Shown here piece after piece: positions 32,675 through 44,830 of a stretch of DNA of 64,000 nt. Both the position numbers and the translations under genes were made by a program. The DNA is from Lantana camara (Eukaryota > Streptophyta > Magnoliopsida > Lamiales > Verbenaceae): positions 32,018,001 through 32,082,000 of the forward strand of contig CM074864.1 in the NCBI GenBank assembly GCA_037501455.1, given 5' to 3'. Position 1 is the first letter of the stretch; every line of letters begins with the position of its first letter. Below the pieces are notes generated by a model. It worked only from the letters and a program-made list of their open reading frames with translations. It ran no database searches and was not told the origin of the DNA.

Positions 32675-35359
32675 TGTAACGCCCCGATTTTCAGAGAGTC
32701 AGGTACGCTCGACACGTGTGGGTTTCGAGCGTTAGGATTTTCTTTTATTAATTTTGTTTAATTAATTTATACGTGTTATATTAATTATTATAAATTGTTT
32801 TCAACATGATTATGAGAAAATATATGATATTCATTTCAATATGAGAATTCTAGTATGCATGGAATGTAATTGTTACATGAGTAAATTGTCCAATTTGATG
32901 TAATTGCCAAATTGTCCTTAAATGCTCATTTCTTCCAATGGAGGGACTAAATTGTATGAATATGTTAAGGGATTTAATTGATCGTTTCCAAACCTTAGAT
33001 ACTTAATTGCATTACTTATAGAACTCAAAGGACTTGATCATAATTATTGCATATTTCCCTAAATGTAACGATATATGCATCCCTTCCTTGCCTTTCATCT
33101 CATTTCTTCAAGAATCATCATCCCTTTCCTCTCTTTTCTACCGAGCCAATCCATCCAAAAAGGGAAGAGAGATTTCATCATGCCTTGCCAAAATCTTTGA
33201 GGAATTGGGAGTCTTAGGCCATCATCTTCATCATATCTCCATCTTTTCTTCTCCTTCTTTCATTCAAGGTATAGATGAGCATATATTTGATTTCTTGAAT
33301 TTATTATATGAAGCTAGGGTTCATGATTTGAGCTTGATGATTGGTGTATTAGTGCTAGAAGTATGATTACATGCTCAAAGCTTGAATTTCATGTGTAATT
33401 CTTGAGAATTAGGAGATTTTATGATAGATTCATATATGAGCTCAAGTTGGAGATTATGATGATTAAAGCTTGGGTTATGTGTTTATATGGAGTATTATTG
33501 CTTCTCAATCAGGTATACATACTTCCCTTCATGAATTATCATTGTTGGAATGGAATTATGAATGTTTGGGAGCTTGGTCCGTAGCTCCCCTGTTTCGTCC
33601 CCTGTCTTCTGCATCTTCTGTAAAACGGGAACGACCCTTCCCGTTCCCTTTGTAACTGAGGAACGGCCGTTCCCATTGATTTGAATATTGTGCTTGGCGG
33701 CGAGGACGGGAACGACCGTTCCCATTTTGGCTTGCAAGCCAGAACGGCCGTTCTCATCTTCGGGGAGCGGCTTCGGGACTGGGGAACGGCCCTTCCCAAT
33801 TTTGTACTAAAGCCTGGAACGGCCGTTCCTAGGCTCCTGGAAGTGCAGAAACATTCTGCACAAAATTACATTTTTAACCCCTCGATCCAATGGTTTATTT
33901 GACCTCGAATTGCTATTATATGATCCAATATGTACTGAAACAACATGTTATCATGCTACATTATGTATTGCTCGATGTCTAGTGTATGATCATGCCGTGT
34001 ATCTTATATGGAGTAATAGTATTGAATTATGGTCTCATGCACGTACATTGTCCCGTTTCATGTCCAGTGATTCTCCAGGGCGGAGATTGTCGAGCATGAG
34101 CACGTTCACGCATGCACGAGTCGTGTGTCGCCTGTCAGGTGAGGTTTAATTTCTAGTTATATAGAACCCGTATAACCTTTATGTGATAATTCGGCCAAAA
34201 GGTATTTATACTATAATTTCATGAAACCACTTCCCATTTCAAGTTATCTTATTGTTCATGAATCACGCAAGTAGGTTATGTTAGTGTTCACAAATCAAGC
34301 ATGCCATGTTCATGAAAGCAAGCAAGTACGTGCGTTCTCCTGGCCAGGCTCTCCTTAGTGAGGGTGCTGGGCTGGTCCTAGAGCTAGTGGTTGTCCGTCC
34401 AACCACAGGAAGAACAATACCCTATCGTGTACGTGTGTTCTCTTGGCCAGGTCCTCCTTAGTGAGGGCGCTGGACTGGTCTTCAGGCTGGTGGTTGTCCG
34501 TCCAACCACAAGAAGAACAAAGTCTTATCGTGTACCTGTGTTCTCCTGGCCAGGTTCTCCTTAGCGAGGGCGCTGGGCTAGTCTTAGAGCTGGTGGTTGT
34601 CCGTCCAACCACAGGAGGAACAAACCCTATCGTGTTACAAGCAAGCCATGTATTGATTGCATGATTTCCATTCCATGAATGTGCTAATTGATTACAATAT
34701 CGCACGATTGCACGATAATTGAATTGCATGATCACCTAATGATTAACAAGCAAGCAAGCATGTTTATCGATTGCATGAAAGAACAAGTATTTAATATTGA
34801 TAGTTGTATTCTCGGCCGAAGCTATATTATTATTGAGCTTGTATATTTATCTTTTATAAATCTTTACCCGAGACTATGACTTGCATGTTATCTGCGCTAA
34901 TATGTATATAAACCCCTCACTCGGTCTTCACAGACTGACACCTCCACCTTTCAGGTTATTGCAGGTGCGTGCTAGGCGGGAAGTGAGTCGAGTCCAGTTG
35001 TTAGAGTTGAGTCAAGCACGGTGCATTTATTTGATTGTTTATTTATTGATCGAGAAAATCATGTTTACTATTATATGTTATTTATCTTAAGGAGATGATA
35101 ATGTATTGATATATAAGTTAGAGTATATTTTATTCAGTAAATGGAAAATGTCATGCCCCGATAAATGAAAATATTTGATAGTGATTGGTTTATGCTTCCG
35201 CTTTATTTTGTCGCATGTATAAGTTCTCCCGCCTAGCTTGTCGTCTATTGCATTGTCACCCGTTCGCTATAGGTTAGTTCACGTATGGATTGCCCGTTTC
35301 GTATGTGGAGTGGCCTATAGTGCGGGGGTGTGGTACCTCCACGTGTAAGGGGTGCTACA
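32675..35359 (+). repeat. LardB 3' LTR (2685 bp)
   Basis: Colinear with the 5' LTR over its whole length (offset 5722). The palindrome array lies at 33626-33829 and the 103-bp repeats at 34334-34638. Several palindromes are imperfect here where the 5' LTR is perfect, and vice versa, as expected for decay after insertion. It is followed by TAGGG and then CopA coding sequence. Confidence 0.93.
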
Positions 35360-35364
35360 TAGGG

Positions 35365-37276
35365 ATTTTACCATGCCACATATCATAGGGCGTTTTAGGG
35401 ACTGACTTAGAGGGAACTAGATTCAAAATCTTTGCTGCACTTTCTAGGGTATAACCCCAGAAAGAAGGTGGTAAGTCAGTGAAACTCATCAAGGAACGAA
35501 CCATATCAAGTAGAGTTCGATTCCTTCTCTCAGAAATTCCATTAAGCTAAGGAGTTCCCGGAGGAGTCCACTGAGAGAAAATCCCATTATCTTTGAGATG
35601 ATTAAGGAATTCTTCACTAAGATATTCGCCTCCTCGATCGGATCGAAGTGCTTTGATCTTGTGACCAGTTTGGTTCTCAACCTCCTTTTGAAATTCTAAG
35701 AATTTCTCAAAAGCTTCAGATTTATACTTCATTAAGTATACATAACCATACCGACTAAAGTCATCAGTAAAGGTTATGAAATACTGATGATTGCTTCTAG
35801 TGCTTACACTAAGCGGTCCACAAACATCAGTATGGATCAAATCCAAAACCTTAGTGGCACGTTCCACAGTTCCTTTAAAAGGAACTTTGGACATTTTTCC
35901 TTTGAGACAAGATTCGCAAGAAGTCAACTCTTTGAGATCATTTTCAGAGAATGATCCTAAAGTGTTTATCTTACTAATTCTGTTCTTGGAAATGTGTCCT
36001 AATCTAGCGTGCCATAAGGGAGCTGAAACTTTGTCATCTCTCTTACGTTTAGTTTCTCGTTGTATATTCATAATATTGATATTCTGAGTTAGATAAAGTC
36101 CATTACTTAGAGTACCGATGTGAACGGAAGAGTTGTTCCGTTTGATAAAGTATTTACCATTCTTAATATAAGTTTCATAGCCTTCACAATCTAAAATTGG
36201 AACTGAAATTATATTACGAATAATGCTCGGTACATAAAGGACTTTATTTAAGACTAACTCAAAACTACCTAAAACTAATCTAATTGTGCCTAAAGCTCGA
36301 GCTTCAACATTTGAGCCATCGCCGATCTTCAAGACACATTCTCCTTCTTTGAGTTGTTGGACTTCACTTAGCATCTGTACATCATTACAGATACGAGTTC
36401 CACAAGCGGTATCAAGTACCCAAGAACTAGAATTAATAGAAAGATTTATTTCAACGAGAAACATACCTTTCTTTAGAGTAACCTTGTACTCTGGGCAGTT
36501 TCTCCTCCAATGTCCCGCTTTGCCACAATGGAAGCAAACATCCTCTTTCTGATCACGCTTCTTCTTTTGGGCCTTCCCCTTTGAAACACCACCAGTGGGC
36601 CTAAGGGGTTTCTTCTTCTTCTTTTGGGCTTTCTTGCCCTTACCTTTAGAAGGCCCAGAAGAGGAAGATGGAGCATTCATCATCAAAACATTATTGTCCT
36701 TCTTGACCGTGCTTTCAGCAGTCACAAGCTGACTAATCAGCTCAGCTACAGTAGCACCAACATGATTCATATTGAAGTCAAGGGCAAATGGGTTGTATGA
36801 TGGTGGGAGCGAAGCTAGCAACAAATCCACTGAAAGCTCATCTTTCAGTGGCATGTCCATGGAAGCAAGTTTCTCAGTACGGGCGAGAAACTTGAGTCCA
36901 TATTCATGGACACTTGAACCTTCCCTCATTCTTAAGTGGAATAATTCCTTTGAAGTGTTATACCTTGTAACACGTTCATGAGGGCGGTAAAGTTGCTCTA
37001 AGTGGTCGTAAATCTCCCAAGCGAATTCCATGGCCTCATGTTGCCTTTGCAAGTCCAGAGACATGTTAGCCAACATAAGGCAACGGGCTTGGAGATTATC
37101 ATCCTTCCACTTCTGAATCGCGTCCCGCTCGGCCCGAGTGGGAGCCTCCCCTTCGGGACTAGGCTCCCCTTCTCAGAATCTAAAATGATTTGTAGATTCC
37201 TCAGCCAATCAGAATAGTTGGGACCAGTCAACTTGTTTGACTCGAGGATCGATACAAGAGGGTTTTTGGTTGCCAT
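35365..37276 (-). pseudogene. CopA gag, protease and integrase (5' half)
   Basis: The ATG at 37276 gives MATKNPLVSILESNKLTGPN. About 22 bases are missing after LDSEK (near 37170) compared with CopA', between two GAAG direct repeats, which shifts the frame. A 509-codon stretch (37076-35547) then carries the gag domain, a lysine-rich linker and a zinc knuckle CFHCGKAGHWRRNC. The protease motif reads LDTACGTRIC where CopA' has LDTGCGAHIC, so the DTG active-site triad is changed. Integrase follows with its HHCC finger (HARLGH ... CESCLKGK) and the catalytic core (IHTDVCGP, SDRGGEY). A TAG follows PPGTP (35547); the frame then reads on to the LardB insertion. Confidence 0.92.
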
Positions 37277-39390
37277 TTCAAAACACATAGAGAATCACAG
37301 AATCTACGACCTAAATGGTAACACAGAGAACTAGTGAGCATGCTGAATTATAACGATATACAAAAGATAAGGTCTTTAATCTAATGTAGCTCCCACTGTT
37401 TTTCAAAGATCTATAATTCCCAAAGATCTAAGAGGAACACGTTTCCCAATGGGTACTAAGATCCTAGGCATTTTACCTCGAACCCACGACTCATGGACAT
37501 TCTAAGTAAGAACCCCAGGTAGGTACAACTTACCAATTCTAACACCTTTAGAACTCTTAGTAATTGTTTTTGCATCACCTATCTTTCAATATGGACCCAC
37601 GACTCGTGCGACATCTATATTTACTTAAGCGTTAAGCTAGACCCATCAATCATAAGATCATGATCAAAACTTAGTTCGAACGACCCACGACTCGTGGACA
37701 TCGCCCTTGCCAAAATTGACCATGAAATATTGACCATTTAAAATGATCAATTAGGTAACTAAGAACTAATAAGCTCCACTAGCTATCCCATGACTCGCGG
37801 ACAATAACTAGTTTCACTTACTAAACTTAAAACCTATTGATGGAATGCTAGGAATATAATTCAAAATTTGCATCTCGAATTAAATACCTATTTGTTCGAA
37901 ATTAGCTTAATATTTAATAGGAATTTTCGAATCAACCGGAGAGTTGTCCGGTTCGACCTCACCGACATATATGTTATCCAATTTTATTAGTCTTGATTAA
38001 TGCAAGTACACTTAAATACATTTCAAACAAGCACATAAAAAGATAACATGTCCTAGCATGATACTAACATGTAATGATCATGGGTTCTACCTATCTTATG
38101 CGTGATATGTGGGAGCCACTACATAATCACAAGTTCTAACATACATGCCACATAAACAGTTTAAATCACATAAGGGAAAGCGGTAACAAAATACGAGCCC
38201 TATCTCTATTACATTTTTACAATTGAGATTCCCCTCCCTAACATTTTGAGGGGTCTTCACTTATGGCCTCCTTGTTACTTGAATGTGGTCCATCTTACTC
38301 CATGGGTACATTGTCTCCAAAATGAAAATAAAACCTCACCATCTATCTCTACTCTCAAATTACAAAAAAAAGAAAAAGACATAAAGTAATAAGGCTCAAT
38401 CTTCATATTGGCCTTAGACAATTACACTGGGCATACCCCGGCCTTAAAACAGTAATATGGAAAGCCACATAATAAATCACATAACAGTACGCACATAAGT
38501 GAGGCTCCAACCTCAATTAAAAAAACGCAACTATAGGGCTCCAACCCCAATTTAAACCATCCATGTGCATAAATTAAAACCATACATAGATCTAAACCCA
38601 TGATCACCTAACATGCTTTTGCGAGAATTTAAATTTAGCCAATAAATTAAAATTCTCGTTTCAAGTCCTAATGACTTAAAACACGACTTGATGCTAGTCT
38701 TATTTACAAAAGTTTTCAATAAATCCCAAATTACCAAAACAAATAAAATTTCAATTAATTTCTAAAAATTAATAATTCTATCATGATGTATTTTTCCAAA
38801 ATATAAACCGTTTCTAGTTCTCTAAAAATCCCAATTTTAAGTTTTTATTCAAAAATTAAAATAAATATTCAAAAATAAAATTTTAAAATTAAAAATAAAA
38901 TTGGGACTGGATTGCACGAAATACGAAAGGCCGAATCACGAAAACGGGACCCGTGCACGAAAAAAAGCTGCACGTGCGCGCGACAGGCTCGCACAGCTCG
39001 CGGCCAAGGCCGCGCGAGTACGCGCGCTGGGAGTGCACGCCCCACGCGCGAGTGCGGGCGGCCTTTCTTGGCAGCAAGGCGGGCGATGGGCGGCCAGTCT
39101 CGGCCGCCCTGGGGTTTCGCGTTGTTCGTTGTAATCCGGGTTTTCGTTTCGTGTTTTCATTCAAAAGCAAAACCAATCCAAGAAATCCAAAAACAGTTTA
39201 TACAGTTTCAAATCTAAAATAGTTTTCAAAAATTAAATTTTGTAAAAACTAATTTTCAGAAACTTTCAGGAAAAAATACAGTTTCGTAATTCAGGCTTTC
39301 TAAAATAATTACAAATACTCAATCGCATCAAGCCTAAGAATTTCTACCAAATTCAGAATAATTGAGACAAATCAGAAATACGATTAACGA
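37277..39390 (-). other. CopA untranslated leader (2.1 kb)
   Basis: Long AT-rich leader between PBS and gag without coding support. It contains four spaced copies of a motif like CCCACGACTCGTGGAC (about 37480, 37590, 37682 and 37787) and, next to the PBS, a GC-rich block (38920-39120) with many CGCG and GGCCGC runs and self-complementary segments. Open frames in the GC-rich block occur on both strands and look like composition artefacts. A leader of this length often holds packaging signals, but nothing here identifies one. Confidence 0.75.
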
Positions 39391-39406
39391 GGTGGCTCTG
39401 ATACCA
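39391..39406 (-). other. Primer-binding site of CopA (tRNA-Met type)
   Basis: On the minus strand TGGTATCAGAGCCACC, two bases inside the LTR end. Confidence 0.93.
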
Positions 39407-39408
39407 CT

Positions 39409-41081
39409 TGTTGGAAAACACGAATCAGAAAGCAGCAGAAATTTAAAAATTTTCCAACAAAAAGATCTAGGACTCGCAATCGTGTAACTAAATTCGTAGG
39501 GATTAGAAACTTACTTTCTTGAAGCGTTTCAAGCCACCCAAGAATGCTCTTCTCGTGGCTTGATCCCCTCTCCTTGGTAAAACTCGAATCTTCAAACTTC
39601 TAACTTGAAGCTCTCTAGATATAGTCCACCTCGCCTAACATGCTTTTGCGAGAATTTAACTACAATCTAACTTGACTACAATCTAACTAGTAAGGATGCT
39701 AGTCCCCCAGTTAGTGTTTAGGCTTAACCTAGGGTTTCGTTTATCTTGGAGAAAGGATGGTGTTCAACACATGAACCAAAAGAAGATCATCAATTAGCCT
39801 CAAGGGGAGCTCGAGCACCCCTATATATAGGAAGGAGGGTTGGCCGAAAATCCTAGTCCTTATGGGCTAGGGTTTTGGTCCCTCTCTCCTATTACTTGAT
39901 CATCAAGTAATTTTGACTTTGACTTTGAATTTAAATTCAAATCAACTTTCAAGAGAGCTAAAATATCCAAACTATTTTTGGATAATTTTATACTTGTTGT
40001 TGTGTGTGACCCTCTAGGTTCTCAATTCAATTAGCAGTGACCCTAATTAATTAATTCACTAATTAATTAATCAGTCCACAGATTAAACGACCATAGTCTA
40101 GCCACAGGTGTTTAACCCCTAGCTGAATTGGAATGTTCGGATTCGACAGAACCTTTAAGTCATTGATTCATGTGAGATACAATCCTCCTGCTTACTATCT
40201 CTCAACCAAGATCTAGGGTAAGGGAATAATCAGAACCCTAATAATCCGGTAATAAAGCTAAGTGCATTTCATATCCATTTGATCTCAATCCAAGAAACCC
40301 TTTTCTTGATGTCTTGATCTACTGCCTTGGCCAAGGACTCCATATGGCATATGAATGACTTACACATTAAGAGATCACCTTGCAAATGCAAGTGTAAGTC
40401 CTTTCTTGATTCTCATTCACTTTCATGAATCACTTGTGCATCCCCAGCATAAGCCTTGAATCAGTTGTCTAAGGCGACACCCTTTATAGCTTATACCTAA
40501 AACTACAGAGTTAACTCATAAAGTGACATGGAACCTCAAGTCTAAGGATCAATTAATCACATCAATGACTCGTGAGATATTTCCTAATCTGGAAGTTTCC
40601 ATTTCCTGAAATAGAAACTTCCTTTCCCATTTAGGAATGTTCTCACACGGGGCACCTCAGTGAACTTACTTATTAAAGTAAGCACCCTCATGTATCACGC
40701 ACGTATCAACTATACACTTTGCACCTCTACGAAACAAGGTGGTCCTTCTTAAGGGCGTGATCCCACAAGCAAGCCTTAGAGGAGTCAGGTTGACACTCCC
40801 ACTGCCGGCAGGACTCATCGGCTTGGAGTATTTTACTAATGATGACTTATGTGATATAGGGCTCATTTCATGAACCATTTCACCTAAATGGTAGAGTCCT
40901 AAAGTCATCAGGATTAGAGGAGTTCTTATAAATGCACAGATAAAGTAAACGCATACCAAACAAGAGCATATAAAGAAGTGTTGCCTCAATTCGTTATTTC
41001 ATTCAAAGATTGTCTGTGATTACAATAAGGAAAAGCACAAAGCAGATATACAATCGGCTTTCTAGGGTACTATTCCTAACA
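39409..41081 (-). repeat. CopA 5' LTR (1673 bp), promoter region partly deleted
   Basis: Same ends as the 3' LTR. It lacks about 300 bp present there (roughly 23575-23865), a stretch that includes the G-box cluster. It carries an insertion near 39630-39665 containing CCTAACATGCTTTTGCGAGA plus ATTTA, a 25-base match to the element's own leader at about 38605-38629. TATATATA is kept at 39822-39829. Confidence 0.9.
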
Positions 41082-41086
41082 TGGCA

Positions 41087-41344
41087 GTCACGTGCTTTTG
41101 ACACGTGGCAATGCCCATATGTTACTCTCTCCAATTCGATCAACAATTTGATCCTTCGTTAATCATATTAACATCCTACCATAACCCTCGTGTCCTGGCA
41201 TTTGTGTGTCACCCTTTAGGTTTATTATTCAATTAGCAGTGACAACAATTAATTAATCACTTCATAGATCACACTACCGAAATCTAGCAATGGGTGTGTG
41301 ACCCCTAGCCGAATAACGAAATAAATCGAAGAACCTTTCAGTCA
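41087..41344 (-). repeat. Second CopH LTR, middle piece
   Basis: Continues the LTR interrupted at 23004 and parallels 15855-16130. It is bounded by the CopA target duplication on the left and by the solo LTR duplication ATAAC (41345-41349) on the right. Confidence 0.85.
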
Positions 41345-42386
41345 ATAACTATTAGGAATAGTGACCTAGAAAGCCGATTGTATATCCGCTTTGTGCTTTT
41401 TCTTATTGTAATCGCATATAATCTTTGAATAAAATAACGAATTGAGGCAACACTTCTTTATATGCTCTTGTTTGGTATGCGTTTACTTTAGTTGTGCATG
41501 TATGAGAACTCCCCTAATCCTGATGACTTTAGGACTCTACCATTTAGGTGAAATGGTTCATGAAACGAGCCCTATATCACATAAGTCATGATTAGAAAAG
41601 TACTCCAAGCCGATGAGTCCTACAGACAGTGGGAGTGTCAACCTGACTCCTTTAAGGCTTGCTTATGGGATCACGCCCTTAAGAAGGACCACCTTGTTTC
41701 ATAGAGGTGCAAAGTGTATAGTTGGTACGTGCGTGATACATGAGGGTGCTTACTTTAATAAGTAAGTTCACTGAGGTGCCCCGTGTGAGAAGATTCCTAA
41801 ATGGGAAAGGAAGTTTCTATTTCAAGAAATGGAAACTTCCAGATTAGGAAATATCTCATGAGTCATTGATGTGATTAATTGATCCCTAGACTTGAGGTTC
41901 CATGTCACTTTATGAGTTAACTCTGTAGTCTTAGGTATAAGCTTTAAAGGGTGTCGCCTTAGACAACTGATTCAAGGCTTATGCTGGGGCTGCACAACTG
42001 ACTTAGCTTTAAAACCAGATTATGAAATGGATTGAGATCAAATGGATATGAAATGCACTTAGCTTTAAGACCAGATTATTAGGGTTCTGATTATTCCCTT
42101 ACCCTAGATCTTGGTTGAGAGATAGTAAGTAGGAGGATTGTATCTCACATGAATCAATGACTTAAAGGTTCTATCGAATCGAGACATTCCAATTCAGCTA
42201 GGGGTTAAACACCTGTTGCTAGACTATGGTCGTTTAATCTGTAGACTGATTAATTAATTAGTGAATTAATTAATTGGGGTCACTGCTAATTGAATTGAGA
42301 ACCTAGAGGGTCACACACAACAACTTAGTTACATGAGTTGGGGCTTTGAAATGATTAAACGAGTTAATCGAGTCAAAAGGGTTCCA

Positions 42387-42454
42387 CACGTGTGAAGCAC
42401 ACGTGTGGGTCATGTGAGTGACACGTGTCCTTGGGGATACGTGTGTCACACGTG
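42387..42454 (+). promoter_or_regulatory. G-box cluster of solo LTR
   Basis: Four CACGTG motifs at 42387, 42400, 42422 and 42449, plus one ACGTG, about 330-400 bp upstream of the TATA box. The same arrangement occurs in the CopA 3' LTR, so it belongs to the family promoter. Confidence 0.55.
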
Positions 42455-42785
42455 TATATATGTTTATGTGATTAAATAATTAATGTATTAATTATTTAAT
42501 AGATTTTGGTTTAATTTTTGAATTAAAAGGAAAGTCTTATTTTGGAGAAAAATAATCTATTTAATTAATTACGAATTAATTAATTAGATAAATAAGTTAT
42601 TTATTTATTAATAAATAAAGTATAATATTATCCAAAAGCGGTTTGGATATTTTAGCTCTCTTAAAAGTTGATTTAAATTAGAATTCAAAAGTCAAAGTTG
42701 GGAATTACATGATGATCAAGTAATAAGAGAGAGGGACCAAATCCTTAGTCCAATAGGACTAAGTTTCGGCCACCCCTCCCTATGT

Positions 42786-42811
42786 TATATATAGGGGTGC
42801 TCGAGCTCCCC
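42786..42811 (+). promoter_or_regulatory. TATA box and near-palindrome of solo LTR
   Basis: TATATATA (42786-42793), then GGGGTGCTCGAGCTCCCC, one base away from the perfect 18-bp palindrome in the CopA 3' LTR. Confidence 0.6.
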
Positions 42812-43186
42812 TTAGAGAGTAATTGATAATTTCTTTTGGTTCATGTGTTGAACACCATCCTTTCTCCAAGATCAAACAAATCCTAGGCTAAGCCTAGACA
42901 CTAACTAGAGAACTAGCATCCTTACTAGTTAGATTGTAGTCAAGTTGGTGGACTATCTCTAGAGAGCTTCAAGTTAGAAGTTTTAAAGATTCGAGCTTTA
43001 CCAAGGAGAGGGGATCAAGCCGTGAGAAGAGCGTTCTTGGGTGGCTTGAAACGCTTCAAGAAAGATTATTGAAAAGTAAGTTTCTTTACCTTAAGAATTT
43101 GGATTCAAGATTGCGAGATTCGATCCTTTTGTTGGAAAATTTTTTAAATTTTCGCTACTTTCTGATTCCTGTTTTCCAACAATAAC

Positions 43187-43374
43187 ATACAGTAAAATAC
43201 GATCCTCCTACAACTCCATCTCTCAATTAAGAACTAAGGCATGAGAATATGCTTAGAGCCTAAATATTCTTGATCTTTAAAGTTAAGTTCGTTTCATATC
43301 CATTTAGACCTCAATCCAAGAAAACCCCATTTTCTTGATGTCTTGATCTTTTATCCACCTTGGCCAAGGGTTTA
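43187..43374 (-). repeat. Second CopH LTR, right piece
   Basis: Parallels 16145-16322 (ATACGATCCTCCTACAACTCC to CTTGGCCAAGGGTTTA). It is truncated where CopA' leader sequence begins. Confidence 0.82.
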
Positions 43375-44307
43375 TAGTTTTTTCGGGTTTTATAGAAAAG
43401 GCTCTTGAACAAGAATTGCATCTAAGTCATGTTTTAAGCTATTAGAGCTTAAAGCAAGAATTTTAATTTATTGGTTAAATTTAAATTCTTGTTATTTATG
43501 CATGTTAGGTGATCATGGGTTTAGACTTATGTATGGTTTTAATTTATGCACATGAATGATATAAATTGGGGTTGGAGCCCTATAGTTGCGTTTTTCAATT
43601 GAGGTTGGAGCCTCACTTATGTGCGTACTGTTATGTGATTTATTATGTGGCTTTCCATATTGCTGTTTTTTAGGCTGGGGTATGCCCCGTGTGTTTGTCT
43701 AAGGCCAATATGAAGATTGAGCCTTATTACTTTTCAGTACTTTTTCATTTTTTTTTAGAGTAGAATAGGTGGTGAGGTTTTATTTTCATTTTGGAGACAA
43801 TGCACCCATGGAGTAAGATGGACCCCATTCAAGTAACAAGGAGGCCATAAGTGAAGACCCCTCAAAATGTTAGGGAGGGGAATCTCAATTGAAAATGTAA
43901 TAGAGATAGGGCTCGTATTTTGTTACTGCTTTCCCTTATGTGATTTAAACTATTTATGTGGTATGTATCTTAGAACTTGTGATTGTGGAGTGGCTCACAC
44001 ATATCACACAAAAGATAGGTAGAACCCATGATCATCACATGTTAGTATCATGCTAGGACATGTTATCTGCTAAGTGCTTGTGTGAAATGCATTTAAGTTG
44101 TACTTGCATTAATCAAGACTAATTAAAATTGGATAACATATATATTGGTGAGGTCGAACCGGATAACTCTCCGATTGATTTGAAAATTCCCATTAAATAT
44201 TAAGCTAATTTCGAACAATAGGTGTTTAATTCGAGATGCAAATTTCGAATTAAATTCCTAGCATTCCATCAATAGGTTTTAAGTTTAGTAAGTGAAACTA
44301 GTTATTG

Positions 44308-44628
44308 TCTGCGAGTCGTGGGATAGCTGGTGGAGCTTATTAGTTCTTAGTTACCTAATTGATCATTCTAAATGATCAATATTTCGTGGTCAATTTTGGC
44401 AAGGGCGATGTCCACGAGTCGTGGGTCGTTCGAACTAAGTTTTGATCATGATCTTATGATTGATGGGTCTGGCTTAACACCTAAGTAAACATGGATGTCG
44501 CACGAGTCGTGCGTCCATATTGAAAGATAGGTGATGCAAAAACAATTACTAAGAGTTCTAAAAGTGTTAGAATTGGTAAGTTGTACCTACCTGGGGTTTT
44601 ACTTAGAATGTCCGCGAGTCGTGGGTTC
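44308..44628 (+). repeat. Four dispersed CGAGTCGTGGG motifs in CopA' leader
   Basis: GCGAGTCGTGGG (44311), CCACGAGTCGTGGG (44412), GCACGAGTCGTGC (44500) and CCGCGAGTCGTGGG (44612), about 90-110 bases apart. Two are near-perfect inverted repeats (CCACGA/TCGTGG and GCACGA/TCGTGC) whose outer pair is swapped from C-G to G-C. Confidence 0.7.
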
Positions 44629-44830
44629 GAGGTAAAATGCCTAGGAGCTTAGTACCCATTGGGAAACGTGTTCCTCTTAGATCTTTGGGAATTATAGATC
44701 TTTGAAAAACAGTGGGAGTTACATTAGATTAAGACCTTATCTTTTGTATATCGTTATAATTCAGCATGCTCACTAGTTCTCTGTTTTACCATTTAGGTCA
44801 TAGATTCTGTGATTCTCTACGTGTTTTGAA

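Larger units (their letters stand above)
26953..35359 (+). mobile_element. LardB: complete non-coding Ty3-type element with target duplication
   Basis: Two LTRs (26953-29637 and 32675-35359), each exactly 2685 bp, surround a 3.0-kb internal region. The flanking duplication TAGGG is at 26948-26952 and 35360-35364. The insertion splits CopA pol, and CopA' near 46768 shows the uninterrupted site. A Met-type PBS and a strong purine tract are present, but no gag or pol. By eye the LTRs differ at roughly 45-50 positions (about 1.8 percent, mostly transitions, no length change), which indicates a fairly young insertion, the youngest dated one here. Mobilisation would require proteins from an autonomous Ty3 relative. 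Confidence 0.93.
23005..41081 (-). mobile_element. CopA: Ty1/copia LTR retrotransposon with complete ends, split by LardB
   Basis: LTRs at 23005-24949 (3') and 39409-41081 (5') are flanked by the 5-bp duplication TGGCA (23000-23004 and 41082-41086). Between them on the minus strand: PBS, a 2.1-kb leader, gag-protease-integrase (37276-35365), the LardB insertion (35359-26953 with its TAGGG duplication), then RT and RNase H (26952-24966). Integrase before RT is the copia order. A plus-strand relative at 43375-47374 supplies an uninterrupted comparison. The element is inactive: one frameshift in gag and three nonsense codons, besides LardB. Confidence 0.93.
41350..43181 (+). repeat. Solo copia LTR of the CopA family (1832 bp) with target duplication
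   Basis: Starts TATTAGGAATAGTG (canonical TG mutated to TA) and ends TTTTCCAACA. It is flanked by ATAAC on both sides (41345-41349 and 43182-43186) with no internal region. It is in the opposite orientation to CopA. Solo LTRs arise by recombination between the two LTRs of one element. Confidence 0.93.

Noticed and set aside
38912..39217. Overlapping open frames in the GC-rich CopA leader
   Set aside because: Present on both strands, no domain, explained by high GC content next to the PBS.
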